From the NCBI RefSeq assembly GCF_021343995.1, contig NZ_JAJTTE010000018.1:1-64000 (forward strand): a stretch of DNA of 64,000 bases, read 5' to 3'. Numbering within the stretch: the first letter of the stretch is position 1; every line of letters begins with the position of its first letter. Under the pieces are notes generated by a model that saw only the letters and a program-made list of their open reading frames with translations, was not told the origin of the DNA and did not search any database. Position numbers and translations under genes: made by a program. Of this stretch, positions 25,557 through 34,651 are shown piece by piece. The DNA comes from Pseudonocardia terrae (GTDB lineage Bacteria > Actinomycetota > Actinomycetes > Mycobacteriales > Pseudonocardiaceae).

Positions 25557-26299
25557 CGGGTCACCTCACCGTTCCGCGTCGCCGGCAGGGCCAGGGCGAA
25601 CGCCACCAGCACGACGACGCCGCCGAACCGGCCGACCGGGACCAGCGGGTAGAGCACCCCCGTGACCAGCGCGATCGTGCTCAGTACGGCGAGGCCGCCG
25701 ATCACGAGCGTGGCCCACGCGAGCCACCGCGGCACGAGCCCGCGGATCAGCGCGGGCACCCCCAACCCGAGCAGCAGCAGGCCGAGCGGGGCCGTGAAGC
25801 CGATCCCGCCCGTCGCGAACCAGACCCAGGCCAGGACGCGGGCCAGCGCGGCGTCGCCCAGACCGGCGGTCTGCGCGGCGACCCAGCCGACGAGCCCGCT
25901 GAGGGCCAGTGAACCGGCGGCCAGCACCGCCCCCGCGTAGCCCATCGAGGGGCCGGGCGCGGAGACGCCGAGACGCCGCAGCCGCCGCACCGCCGTCGCG
26001 GCGTAGACGACCAGCGGGAACGTCGAGCCGAGCAGCACCGCGGCCCCGACGGACAGCAGCGTGCCGTGGGCGGCGGTCCAGGCGAGCGTGGCCGCCGCGT
26101 CGGTGTCGGGTCGCGGGCCCGAGGAGCCGAGCACGGCGCCCGCGACGGTGAGTGCGGCGAAGGCGAGCGCCGGCACGAGGAGCGGAGGCCCGCCCTGGCG
26201 GTCGGAGCGCGCGTCGGCCGGCCGGGCGCTGGACGGGCCGGCGGTGGACGGGCCGCCGGTGGACGGACGGTCGGTGGACGGGTGGGCGGGCGTGGTCAT
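25553..26299 (-). CDS. Polytopic membrane protein of unknown function
   Basis: 248 aa with a Pro/Ser/Thr-rich cytoplasmic leader (repeats of RPSTGGPST type) and six hydrophobic helices from residue ~40. No catalytic motif is recognisable; the helix pattern resembles DUF4386-type proteins, but I cannot confirm it. It is the first gene of the operon with the LLM oxidoreductase and diverges from a MarR gene with a 75-bp spacer containing an inverted repeat. Confidence 0.75.
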   Translation of the reverse strand: MTTPAHPSTDRPSTGGPSTAGPSSARPADARSDRQGGPPLLVPALAFAALTVAGAVLGSSGPRPDTDAAATLAWTAAHGTLLSVGAAVLLGSTFPLVVYAATAVRRLRRLGVSAPGPSMGYAGAVLAAGSLALSGLVGWVAAQTAGLGDAALARVLAWVWFATGGIGFTAPLGLLLLGLGVPALIRGLVPRWLAWATLVIGGLAVLSTIALVTGVLYPLVPVGRFGGVVVLVAFALALPATRNGEVTR

Positions 26300-26324
26300 C
26301 GTTCCCCCTCTGATCCGTTACAGA

Positions 26325-26368
26325 TGAAAATCGTTCACTTGTGTATACGGTTTGTCAAGGGATACGGT
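26325..26368. promoter_or_regulatory. Divergent promoter region of membrane protein/MarR with inverted repeat
   Basis: TGAA-AATCG-TTCA at 26325-26337 is an inverted repeat in an AT-rich island. TACGGT at 26363-26368 lies six bases before the MarR GTG (leaderless). ATACGGTT occurs twice in direct orientation here. Confidence 0.45.
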
Positions 26369-26374
26369 TCCCGG

Positions 26375-26836
26375 GTGATCGACCCGAGCGGCCCCGGTTC
26401 CGCCTTCCTACTGGCCCAGCTGGGCGCCTTCGCGGCGGGTCGGTTCGCCGAGCGGATCGCGGAGCTCGACCTGAACCCGCCGCAGACCGGGCTGCTGCGC
26501 GCGATCGCCGCCGAGCCCGGGCAGTCACAGCAGGCCCTCGCGCGGCTGCTCGGCACCCCGCCCAGCCGGCTCGTCGCACTGGTCGACGGGCTCGACGAGC
26601 GCGGCCTCGTCGAGCGCCACCGCAACCCCGACGACCGCCGCCTCCACGCCCTGCACGTCACCCGGGCGGGCGAGGCCCTGCTGCAGCGGATCGCCGAGGT
26701 CGGCCGCGCGCACGACGACGCGATCTGCGGACCGCTCGACCCCGCCGACCGGGCCCGCCTGCGCGACCTGCTCACCCGGCTGACCGACGCCCACGGCCTC
26801 ACCCCGGGCGTCCACCCCGGCTACCGGCGCCTGTAG
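26375..26836 (+). CDS. MarR-family regulator
   Basis: 153 aa from the GTG at 26375. It has a winged helix: GQSQQALARLLGTPPSRLVA, then LVDGLDERGLVERHRNPDDR with the canonical MarR wing NPDDRR. Length and spacing are standard. It is divergent to the membrane protein/LLM operon, which it probably represses. A POT transporter gene follows on the same strand after a 50-bp gap. Confidence 0.9.
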   Translation: MIDPSGPGSAFLLAQLGAFAAGRFAERIAELDLNPPQTGLLRAIAAEPGQSQQALARLLGTPPSRLVALVDGLDERGLVERHRNPDDRRLHALHVTRAGEALLQRIAEVGRAHDDAICGPLDPADRARLRDLLTRLTDAHGLTPGVHPGYRRL

Positions 26837-26886
26837 TTCCTCGCCCGCGCGTGCCCCCGCCCACCTGCGGTGACAGGGTGTCGGGC

Positions 26887-28353
26887 ATGAGCGACGCACC
26901 ACCGGTGGCCCAGGAGCGCGCCGATCGCGGCTTCTTCGGCCAGCCGTCCCTGCTGTCCGCCCTGTTCGGGGTGGAGATGTGGGAGAGATTCTCCTTCTAC
27001 GGCATGCAGGGCATCCTGCTGATCTACCTGTACTACTCCGTCGAGCAGGGCGGACTGGGGATCCCGCAGGCCACCGCCACCGGCATCGTCGGGGCGTACG
27101 GCGGCCTGGTCTACCTCTCCACCATCGTGGGCACCTGGCTCGCCGACCGGGTACTGGGTGCGGAACGAACCCTCTTCTACGCGGCGATCGTCGTCATGGC
27201 CGGGCACATCGCGCTCGCGGTGATCCCGGGCCTGGCCGGGGTCGGCGTCGGGCTCGTGCTGGTCGCGCTGGGCAGCGGCGGGGTCAAGGGGAACGCGACC
27301 TCCCTCGTCGGCACCCTCTACGCGCCCGACGACGAGCGCCGCGACGCCGGGTTCTCCCTGTTCTACCTGGGGATCAACCTCGGTGCGCTGGTCGGCCCGC
27401 TGCTCACCGGCCTGCTGCAGTCCACCGCGGGCTTCCACTTCGGCTTCGGCCTCGCCGCGGTCGGCATGGCCGCCGGTCTGATCCAGTACGCGATCCGGCG
27501 CAAGAACCTGCCGCCGAAGGCGCACGAGGTCCCGTCGCCGCTGGGCGGCCGCGAACGCCTCCGCGCCGCCGTCGTCGCGGGGGTCGTGGTCGTGGTGATC
27601 CTCGTGCTGGCCTTCACCGGTGTGCTGAGCGCGGACCGGCTGGACCTCGCGGTGATCGTCGTGACGTGCGCGGCGGCCGTCGGCTACTTCGCCCTGATGC
27701 TCGGCAGCCGGCGGGTGACCCCCGTCGAGCGGCGCCGGGTGCTGGCGTTCGTCCCGCTGTGGATCGCGAGCGCGGCCTTCTGGTCGCTCTACCAGCAGCA
27801 GTTCACGGTGGTCACGATCTACTCCGACCAGCGCCTGGACCGGAACCTCTTCGGCTGGGAGTTCCCGGTCGCCTGGGTCCAGTCGATCAACCCGATCTTC
27901 ATCATCGTGCTCTCCGGGGCGTTCGCCGCCCTGTGGACGAAGCTCGGTCCGCGGCAGCCGTCCACGCCGGTGAAGTTCGCGCTCGGCGTGGCGATCATGG
28001 GCGTGGCCTTCCTGCTGTTCCTGCCGATGGCCGGCGGCGGCCCCAACAGTGCGCCGCTGCTCGGCCTGATCGGCATCCTGTTCGTGTTCACGATCGCCGA
28101 GCTGTTGCTCTCGCCCGTCGGGCTGTCGGTGTCGACGAAGCTCGCCCCGGAGGCCTTCCGGGCCCAGATGGTCGGGCTGTTCTTCCTGTCGATCGCCCTG
28201 GGCACGGCCCTCTCGGGGGCCCTGGCAGGCTTCTACAGCGAGCAGTCCGAGCGGGCCTACTTCGGGGTGCTCGGGGCCGTCGCGATCGCGATCGGCGTGC
28301 TGCTCGCGCTGACGACGCCGCTGCTCAAGCGGCTCATGGAGGGGGTCAGGTGA
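26887..28353 (+). CDS. POT/PTR2-family proton-coupled peptide transporter
   Basis: 488 aa with about 12-14 helices. The family E-x-x-E-R-F/Y motif is EMWERFSFYGM in TM1, followed by GIVGAYGGLVYLSTIVGTWL, the PTR2 signature GSGGVKGNATSLVG and FYLGINLGALVGPL. It imports di- and tripeptides using the proton gradient. The start is ATG; the Gfo/Idh gene overlaps its stop by GTGA, so the two form an operon. Confidence 0.93.
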   Translation: MSDAPPVAQERADRGFFGQPSLLSALFGVEMWERFSFYGMQGILLIYLYYSVEQGGLGIPQATATGIVGAYGGLVYLSTIVGTWLADRVLGAERTLFYAAIVVMAGHIALAVIPGLAGVGVGLVLVALGSGGVKGNATSLVGTLYAPDDERRDAGFSLFYLGINLGALVGPLLTGLLQSTAGFHFGFGLAAVGMAAGLIQYAIRRKNLPPKAHEVPSPLGGRERLRAAVVAGVVVVVILVLAFTGVLSADRLDLAVIVVTCAAAVGYFALMLGSRRVTPVERRRVLAFVPLWIASAAFWSLYQQQFTVVTIYSDQRLDRNLFGWEFPVAWVQSINPIFIIVLSGAFAALWTKLGPRQPSTPVKFALGVAIMGVAFLLFLPMAGGGPNSAPLLGLIGILFVFTIAELLLSPVGLSVSTKLAPEAFRAQMVGLFFLSIALGTALSGALAGFYSEQSERAYFGVLGAVAIAIGVLLALTTPLLKRLMEGVR

Positions 28354-29345
28354 CCGTTCGCTGGGGAATCGTCGGGCCGGGGCGCATCGCGCGGAAGGTC
28401 GCGGCGGACTTCGTCCACGTCCCCGACGCCGAGGTGGTGGCGGTCGCGTCACGGTCGAAGGAGCGGGCGGCGGCGTTCGCGGCCGATGTCGGCGCGCGCA
28501 CCGTGCACGACTCCTACCGCGCGATCGTCGAGGACCCGGAGGTCGACGTCCTCTACATCGCCACACCGCACCCGCTGCACCGTGCGGTGGCGCTCGCCGG
28601 GCTGCGGGCGGGGAAGGCCCTGCTGGTCGAGAAGGCCTTCACCGTGACGCCCGAGGCGACCCGGGAGATCGCGGCCCTCGCGGCGGAGCGCGGCGCGTTC
28701 GTGATGGAGGCGATGTGGACGCGCTTCCAGCCGGCGATCGCCCGGATGCGGGAGCTGATCGCCGACGGGGCGATCGGCGACGTCATGGCCGTCCAGGCCG
28801 ATCTCGGCGCGCAGCAGCCCAGCAGTCCCGACGACCGCTTCTACAATCTCGCCCTCGGCGGCGGCGCCCTGTTCGACCTGTCCGTCTACCCGATCTCGTT
28901 CGCGCAGATGGTGCTCGGCAACCCCGAGACGGTCACGGTGCACGGCCAGATGGTCGCCGATGGCGTCGACGTCGAGGAGGCGATCCTGCTCGGCTACCCC
29001 GAGGGCCGCAGCGCGACCCTCTTCGCCTCGCTGCGCTGCCAGTCCCCGGGAATGGCGCGGGTGGTGGGCACGGGCGGCTGGATCGAGGTGCCGCCCCGCT
29101 TCCACCACCCCTCCCGCCTGCTCGTGCACCGCAACGGCCACGAGCCTGAGGAGCTCCACCTCCCCGCGACCGGCGCCGGCTACTCGCACGAGATCGCCGA
29201 GGTCACCGAGGGTGTGAAGGCGGGCCTGGCCGAGAGTGCGGTCATGCCGCTGGCCGACACCGTGGCGGTGCAGGACATCATGGGCCGCGTCGCCGACAAG
29301 CTCGGCATGGCGGTCGCCGAGGGGCCCGCGGACCTCGAACAGTAG
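28350..29345 (+). CDS. Gfo/Idh/MocA-family oxidoreductase
   Basis: 331 aa. An N-terminal Rossmann domain (WGIVGPGRIARKVAADF) binds NAD(P). The family motif E-K-P is EKA here (LLVEKAFTVTP), with the catalytic Lys retained. The C-terminal alpha/beta domain has GGGALFDLSVYPI, a variant of the GGG-x-x-D-x-G/S-x-Y pattern of dihydrodiol-dehydrogenase-like members. The substrate is a sugar, cyclitol or trans-dihydrodiol (undetermined). It is coupled to the peptide transporter. Confidence 0.9.
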   Translation: MTVRWGIVGPGRIARKVAADFVHVPDAEVVAVASRSKERAAAFAADVGARTVHDSYRAIVEDPEVDVLYIATPHPLHRAVALAGLRAGKALLVEKAFTVTPEATREIAALAAERGAFVMEAMWTRFQPAIARMRELIADGAIGDVMAVQADLGAQQPSSPDDRFYNLALGGGALFDLSVYPISFAQMVLGNPETVTVHGQMVADGVDVEEAILLGYPEGRSATLFASLRCQSPGMARVVGTGGWIEVPPRFHHPSRLLVHRNGHEPEELHLPATGAGYSHEIAEVTEGVKAGLAESAVMPLADTVAVQDIMGRVADKLGMAVAEGPADLEQ

Positions 29346-29425
29346 TTCGATCCACAGGTGTGGACGGACCTGTGGACAACTTCGCGGTACGCGGTGGGTG
29401 GTGCCGGCGCCACCCACCGCGCACG

Positions 29426-29701
29426 TCAGCGCCGGCGGGTGCGACGGGTGGCCGGCATGTCCATGCGGTCGCCGAGCATGGTCCGGCAGACCCGGACCGC
29501 GTGGCCGCGCAGGTGCTCGTCGTCGGCCGCCCGCAGGGCGATCTCGTCGAGCAGCGAGGCGAGGCCGAAGGCGTGCTCCGGATGCGTGAGGCCCGCGTAG
29601 CCGGCCTGGACGGCGTCGTGCCGCAGCCAGGCCGCGGCCCGGCCGATGATCTCCTGGTCCGCGCGCAGGGCGGCGTGACGGCGGCGCTCGTACGGATGCA
29701 C
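29426..29701 (-). CDS. Small helical protein of unknown function
   Basis: 91 aa from the GTG at 29701, which has a GGGGGAA ribosome site. The body is alpha-helical and soluble (AWLRHDAVQAGYAGLTHPEH, then AFGLASLLDEIALRA), with a basic C-terminal tail (TRRTRRR). I do not recognise a family. Its codon bias is that of a real gene. Confidence 0.65.
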   Translation of the reverse strand: MHPYERRRHAALRADQEIIGRAAAWLRHDAVQAGYAGLTHPEHAFGLASLLDEIALRAADDEHLRGHAVRVCRTMLGDRMDMPATRRTRRR

Positions 29702-29803
29702 CGGTTCCCCCGAGGGTCGTGCCGAACGGTGGACGGGCCCGGGGGAAGCGGACCGGGGAACCACTCTGCCCCGTCCGCCCGCCCCGGGCCATCCCCCGCT
29801 CGG

Positions 29804-30241
29804 TCACACCACGAGCAGTACGGCCGCGGCCACCGTGAGCAGCGTCCGCACGGTGTGCGCGCGGTTCCACGGCCGCTCGAAGCGTTCCCACGCCTCGGCG
29901 TCGGCCGCGGACCGGTCGAGCGCGGCGTTCAGCGGGATGTTCACCGCGACGGTGACCACGTGCGCGCCGAGCACCGCGAGTGCGGCCCCGGCCACGACGA
30001 GCCAGGAGCCGGCGAGCGCCGCAAGGACCGCGGTGACCACTGCGACCATGCCGGTCCCGACGAACAGCGTGCCGAACACCGGGTTCACGATCGCCCGGTT
30101 GATCGCCTGCATCGCGCCCGCGGCCTTCGCGGCCGGCCGCCGGTGCAGGCCGGGCATCACCGCGACCGAGAAGGCCAGGAACAGCCCGCCCAGCAGCGCG
30201 GTCCCGATAGCCGTCAGGGTGACGAGAATTGAGCTGATCAC
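29804..30241 (-). CDS. DUF1772 (anthrone-oxygenase-like) membrane protein
   Basis: 145 aa with four hydrophobic helices. The pattern LGGLFLAFSVAVMPGL near the N-terminus, NPVFGTLFVGTG, and a conserved NIPLNAAL followed by an acidic helix with ERPWNRAHTVRT are characteristic of DUF1772/anthrone oxygenase family proteins. Function in bacteria is mostly unknown. It is coupled by a GTGA overlap to the upstream NmrA-like gene. Confidence 0.87.
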   Translation of the reverse strand: MISSILVTLTAIGTALLGGLFLAFSVAVMPGLHRRPAAKAAGAMQAINRAIVNPVFGTLFVGTGMVAVVTAVLAALAGSWLVVAGAALAVLGAHVVTVAVNIPLNAALDRSAADAEAWERFERPWNRAHTVRTLLTVAAAVLLVV

Positions 30242-31091
30242 GCCGCCACCCCCAGTCCGTCGGCCCACGCCGCGACGGTCGTGGGCGTGGTCGCGTCGGC
30301 GGTCCGGCCGGAGGACCGGACGAGCCCGGAGTTGAAGGCGGCGTTCATCTCGACGTGCAGGGCCGCCACGTCGGCCGGCATCCCGACCTGCCGGAGCGCG
30401 CCGACCATGGCCTCCTCCGGCGCCCGGACGTACCCGAGGCCCGGCAGCCCGACCCGGGGCCCGAGCTCCGCCAGCGCCTCCGGCATGGTCAGGTCGGCCG
30501 GGCCCAGCAGCTCGCGCACGCCGGTGCGGGAGCGCGTGAGCAGGGCGTCGGCGGCCGCGTCGCCGACGTCGCGGGTCGCCACCATCGGCAGCCGGACGTC
30601 CGGGTCGATCGTGTCGGCGTGCAAGCCCTCCGCCCGCATGGCGTCGAGGCTGTACAGGAACGACTCGAAGAACAGCCCGGGACGCAGGAACAGGACGTCG
30701 GCGTCGAGGGTGCGCAGCCGCTGCTCCTGGCGGTGCAGCGCGGTCAGGTAGCCGGTGCCCCCGCCGACCTCGGCGCCCAGGGAGCTCAGCGCCACGACGT
30801 ACGGCACGCGGGCCGCGCGCAGCGCCGCGGTGACCGCCTCGCCCATCCGGTCCTGCGTCGCGTGGTAGTCCGGCGTGAACAGGTCGAACGGCCCCCCAGC
30901 ACGTAGGCCGCGCCGGCGCCGGTGAAGGCGCGGGTCAGGAAGTCCCGGTCGGTGGCGTCGCCCCGCCACGGCTCGGCGCCGGGCACGGGGCGCCCGGAGC
31001 GGGAGACCGCCCGGACCTGCTCGCCGGCCTCCGCGAGCCGTGCCGCGACCCGTCCGCCGGTGTTCCCCGTCGCGCCCAGAACGGTGATCAT
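30238..31091 (-). pseudogene. NmrA-like NAD(P)-binding protein with a frameshift at a G6 run
   Basis: The ATG at 31091 (GAAGGAA ribosome site) opens MITVLGATGNTGGRVAARLA, a Rossmann glycine motif, and continues to AGAAYVLGG. There, at a run of six C on the plus strand (30892-30897), the frame changes. The rest (PFDLFTPDYHATQDRMGEAV, LFLRPGLFFESFLYSLDAM and the C-terminal domain) is intact in the -1 frame. One base added, or two removed, would restore a ~285-aa protein. This may be a genuine frameshift, phase variation or a homopolymer base-calling error. Confidence 0.75.
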
Positions 31092-31227
31092 GTCGTGTTC
31101 CTTCCTCGGTGGTGTGCGTCCAGCCTGACGGCGACGACGAGGACGGAGAACCGCCAACGATCCGGGTTTCTTGCTCGATCGTCCAGACCGGCTGGACTCG
31201 CCGGCCCACCACCGCGAGAGTGGTGCC

Positions 31228-32202
31228 ATGGCGCTGCACCCGCCCTGGACCCCGTCCGACGCCGTCGGCGAGGCCCTGCACGTGCTGCGGATGAGCGGCA
31301 CCTTCTACTGCCGCTCGGAGCTCACCGCCCCGTGGGGCTTCACGCTGCCCGCGATGCCGGGCTGCCTGTGGTTCCACGTCGTGACCGCGGGCGGGTGCCT
31401 GCTCGAGGTCGGCGACGGCGTGCGCGCGCTCGGGGAGGGCGACCTCGTCCTGGTCCCGCGCGGCGAGGGGCACGTGCTGCGCAGCGACCCGCGGGCGTCG
31501 ACGCCGTCGATCCTCGCGATCCCGCACGACATGCCGGACTCGCGCTACGCGGTGCTCCGGCACGGCGGCGGCGGGACGCCCGCGACGATGGTCTGCGGCG
31601 CGGTCCGCTTCGACCATCCCGCCGCGCGCACGCTCGTCGGGCTGCTGCCGGACCTGATCCACGTGCCGGTCTCGCCGCTGACCGACCGCCTCCGCGACAC
31701 CCTGCGGCTCATCGCGCTGGAGGTCGAGGAGCTGCGTCCCGGCGGCGAGGCCGTGATCACCCGGCTCGCCGACGTGCTGGTCATCCAGGCCATCCGGACC
31801 TGGATGGAGACCGACGCCGCGGCCCGCACCGGCTGGCTCTGCGCGCTCGGGGACCCGCAGATCGGGCGGGCGCTGGCGCTGGTGCACCGGGACCCGGCGC
31901 GGGACTGGTCGGTGGCGACGCTGGCGGGCGAAGTGGCGATGTCCCGGTCGGCGTTCGCGGCCCGCTTCACCGCGCTGGTGGGTGAGCCCGCGATGGCGTA
32001 CGTGACGCGCTGGCGGATGCACGTCGCGCTGGACCGGCTCGCCGGCGGGGACACGGTGGCCCGGATCGCGGCGGACCTCGGCTACCGGTCCGAGGCGGCG
32101 TTCAGCCGGGGCTTCAGCCGGGTGGTGGGGGAGCCGCCGAGCGCGGCGCGGCGGGCCCTCGCGGAACGCGACGCTCTGGCGCAGTGGGAGGCGGCGGGGT
32201 GA
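31228..32202 (+). CDS. AraC-family transcriptional regulator (cupin-6 type)
   Basis: 324 aa from the ATG at 31228. The N-terminal cupin-like ligand domain (~10-200) has the AraC_binding_2/cupin_6 pattern (PGCLWFHVVTAGGCLLEVG and DLVLVPRGEGHVL). Two HTH motifs lie at the C-terminus: WSVATLAGEVAMSRSAFAAR, and GDTVARIAADLGYRSEAAFS with the RGFSRVVGEPPSAARR tail. It is divergent to the NmrA-like/DUF1772 operon, its probable target. Its last 89 bp overlap the convergent MFS gene. Confidence 0.9.
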   Translation: MALHPPWTPSDAVGEALHVLRMSGTFYCRSELTAPWGFTLPAMPGCLWFHVVTAGGCLLEVGDGVRALGEGDLVLVPRGEGHVLRSDPRASTPSILAIPHDMPDSRYAVLRHGGGGTPATMVCGAVRFDHPAARTLVGLLPDLIHVPVSPLTDRLRDTLRLIALEVEELRPGGEAVITRLADVLVIQAIRTWMETDAAARTGWLCALGDPQIGRALALVHRDPARDWSVATLAGEVAMSRSAFAARFTALVGEPAMAYVTRWRMHVALDRLAGGDTVARIAADLGYRSEAAFSRGFSRVVGEPPSAARRALAERDALAQWEAAG

Positions 32203-33388
32203 CGAGCGCCCGCGCGGCCGGGGTAGCGAGCCAGGCCGCAGCCAGCGCGGACACCAGCGCGAGCCCGGCGAGGCCGGGGACGAAGCCGTGCCCCCCGCCC
32301 ACGGCCGCGAGCAGCAGCGGGACGAAGAACCCGAGGTAGGAGCAGGCGTAGAAGGTGCCGGTGAGGGCACCGCGGGCGGCCGGGTCGGCCAGCCGGGCGA
32401 CCAGCGTCAGGCCCGTCGCGAGGCAGATCCCGTAGGCCAGGCCGAGCAGGACCGACACGGGCAGCACGAGCGGCCACACCTCGCCGATGTCGGCCAGCAG
32501 CCCGAGGCCGATCCCCGCCGCGCCGAGCGCGAGGGCGATCACGCCGGCCCACGTCGTCCCCAGGCGGCGGACGAGCGGCTGGACGACCACGCCGGTTCCC
32601 ATCGTCAGCCCCGCCACCAGCCCGGTGACGGCCACGCCGATCCCGGGCATGACCGGCTCCAGCTCCAGCGGCAGCACGGTGACCGCGGTCGCGGCGAAGG
32701 TGAACACCCCGATCGCGATCGGCACGACCACCAGGCCGAACGCGCGCCCGGCCCCCGGGGGCACGCCGAGGTTCACCGGCGGTCCGCCGGTGCGCCGCCG
32801 CTCGGGCGGGAGCGTCTCCGGCACCCGACGGAGCAGCGCGAGCGCGGGCAGCATGAGGACGACGTGCACGACGTAGGGCAGCACCGCGGGCCCGGCCGCC
32901 CACTGGCCGAGCACCCCGGACACCAGCGGGCCGAGGGCCCAGCCGCCGCCCAGCGCGACGGCGGTCAGCCGCGCGGCCCGCGCCCCGCCGTCGCCGGTCG
33001 CGGCCATCAGCTCGCCGAGCCACGCCGTGCCCACGCTGAACACGACCCCGGACACTGCGCCCTGCAGGAACCGCCCCGCGAACAGCACCCAGGGCGCCAC
33101 GGGCACGGCGAGGAAGGCCAGCGTGGTGACCAGGGCCAGCGCCACGAACGGGACGACGACCCGGCGCCGGCCGACGGCGTCGGACAGCGGCCCGGCGAGC
33201 AGCAGGGCCGGCACGAGTCCCGCGGCGTAGACCCCGAACGCGCCGGTCAGCGCGGTCGGTGAGAACCCGAGCGTCGCGCGGTAGTGCAGGAGCAGCGGGG
33301 TGGGGACGTTCGTGCCGTAGGCGACGGCGAAGACCACGATCCACAGCGCGACCCACCCCGGCACCGCGCGATGCCCTCGTCCCCGCAC
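32114..33388 (-). CDS. MFS transporter
   Basis: 424 aa with 12 helices. The motif-A loop GPLSDAVGRRRVVV follows TM2 and the central loop is at ~185-215 (ETLPPERRRTGG). The start is a GTG; TACGGT lies six bases upstream, so the mRNA is probably leaderless. The last ~30 residues are Pro/Ala/Arg-rich (TPPPPTAPERRVPRGPAAPR) and encoded in the 89-bp overlap with the AraC gene. The substrate is unknown. Confidence 0.88.
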   Translation of the reverse strand: MRGRGHRAVPGWVALWIVVFAVAYGTNVPTPLLLHYRATLGFSPTALTGAFGVYAAGLVPALLLAGPLSDAVGRRRVVVPFVALALVTTLAFLAVPVAPWVLFAGRFLQGAVSGVVFSVGTAWLGELMAATGDGGARAARLTAVALGGGWALGPLVSGVLGQWAAGPAVLPYVVHVVLMLPALALLRRVPETLPPERRRTGGPPVNLGVPPGAGRAFGLVVVPIAIGVFTFAATAVTVLPLELEPVMPGIGVAVTGLVAGLTMGTGVVVQPLVRRLGTTWAGVIALALGAAGIGLGLLADIGEVWPLVLPVSVLLGLAYGICLATGLTLVARLADPAARGALTGTFYACSYLGFFVPLLLAAVGGGHGFVPGLAGLALVSALAAAWLATPAARALVTPPPPTAPERRVPRGPAAPRSAAPPPPG

Positions 33389-33394
33389 CCCGGC

Positions 33395-33400
33395 ACCGTA
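33395..33400 (-). promoter_or_regulatory. Leaderless -10 box of the MFS gene
   Basis: TACGGT on the minus strand lies exactly six bases before the GTG at 33388. Confidence 0.5.
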
Positions 33401-33452
33401 ACCCGGCCGGGCTCCGGGCCGGGAGCCGTTCCGGTCGGGCGGAAATCGGGCG

Positions 33453-34574
33453 TCAGCCGAGCCATTCCAGCCAGGCGGCGCTCGGGTGCGCGCGGCCGAG
33501 GACCGTGCCGTGCCGCGCGCCGTCGCGCACCGAGACCCGTCCGATCACCCCGAACACCCCGCCCTCGCGGTTCTCCGCGATCCAGTGCTCGGACACGTCG
33601 AGACCCTGGACCGTGGCGCGGGCCTCCGGCCCCAGCGGGACCAGCGGGTCGACCGAGATCCACTCGAGGTCCCGGCCGGCCCGGACCAACGCGTCGTCGA
33701 ACGCGGCGAGCCGCTCCGGGCCGAGGAAGACGTGCACGTAGGTGTCGACGAGGCACACCAGCGCGTCCGGCGGCAGCCCCGCGACGACCTCGACCAGCGC
33801 GTCGACGACGTCCCCGCGCACGATCGGCGCGGGGTCGGCCAGCGCCAGCTCGGTCGCGGTGGCGAACCGGGACACGGCGCCGGCCTCGGGCGGCACGCAG
33901 GCGGCGAGCCAGGCGCGGGTGGCGGGGTCGGCCAGATCGTGCGGCTCGACGTCGACGCCCACCCGGGCGGTGATCACCGGCGGCTGCGGCGGGACCGGCG
34001 GCGTCGCGCCGCGGACCTCGCAGGACAGCTCGAGCGGGCCCGATCCGCAGCGCAGCTCGGTGCCGTCGGGCAGCCGGTAGCGGTAGGCGTAGCGATCGGG
34101 ACGCAGGCCCAGCCCGGCGCCCGTGCCGAGGTCGACCAGCGCCAGCGGGCGGGGATCCTCGGCGGCGATCGCGGCCAGCACGGGCAGCACGTCGAGGCTC
34201 CGGGCCACCTCGGTCATCTGGTACCGGTGCCCCGCACACAGCCGTGCCAGCCCCTCCCGCTCGGCGCGGGCGAAGGCGGCCAGCGCGGGGGCGAACCCGT
34301 CGTCCTGCTCCGGTTGCGCCTTTCCGGGCACCGGGAAGTAGTCGGCGAGCGCGCCGCCCCGCTCCGCTGCGAGCCGGCGGACGGCGGCGGACAGCAGCAG
34401 GGCGGGCTGGTGGTCGAGCGGCAGGCCGGCGGCGATCCCGAGCAGCACCTCGTCGTCGGCGATGCCGCGGAGCAGGGCGGCGGTGAGCCACCAGCTCGGC
34501 GGGGCGCCGGGCGCGGACCAGGCGTCGGCCACCGCCCGGGCCTGGGCGGCGACCTGCGCGGTCCGGTCGGTCAC
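33453..34574 (-). CDS. DUF2332 family protein
   Basis: 373 aa. Features of DUF2332 are visible: HQPALLLSAAVRRLAAERG near residue 55, GHRYQMTEVARSLDVLPVLA, then LVDLGTGAGLGLRPDRYAYR resembling a SAM-type glycine loop, and DVEPHDLADPATRAWLAACV. The family is uncharacterised; a methyltransferase-like fold is inference. A GTG start is used; an ATG four bases upstream is out of frame. Confidence 0.85.
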   Translation of the reverse strand: MTDRTAQVAAQARAVADAWSAPGAPPSWWLTAALLRGIADDEVLLGIAAGLPLDHQPALLLSAAVRRLAAERGGALADYFPVPGKAQPEQDDGFAPALAAFARAEREGLARLCAGHRYQMTEVARSLDVLPVLAAIAAEDPRPLALVDLGTGAGLGLRPDRYAYRYRLPDGTELRCGSGPLELSCEVRGATPPVPPQPPVITARVGVDVEPHDLADPATRAWLAACVPPEAGAVSRFATATELALADPAPIVRGDVVDALVEVVAGLPPDALVCLVDTYVHVFLGPERLAAFDDALVRAGRDLEWISVDPLVPLGPEARATVQGLDVSEHWIAENREGGVFGVIGRVSVRDGARHGTVLGRAHPSAAWLEWLG

Positions 34575-34651
34575 ACATCCGGGCTCGCGCCCGTCGCCCG
34601 TCCCGTTAGCAGGCGACCGAGCAGTCTCGATCTGAGACAGGGGGTCCGCCT

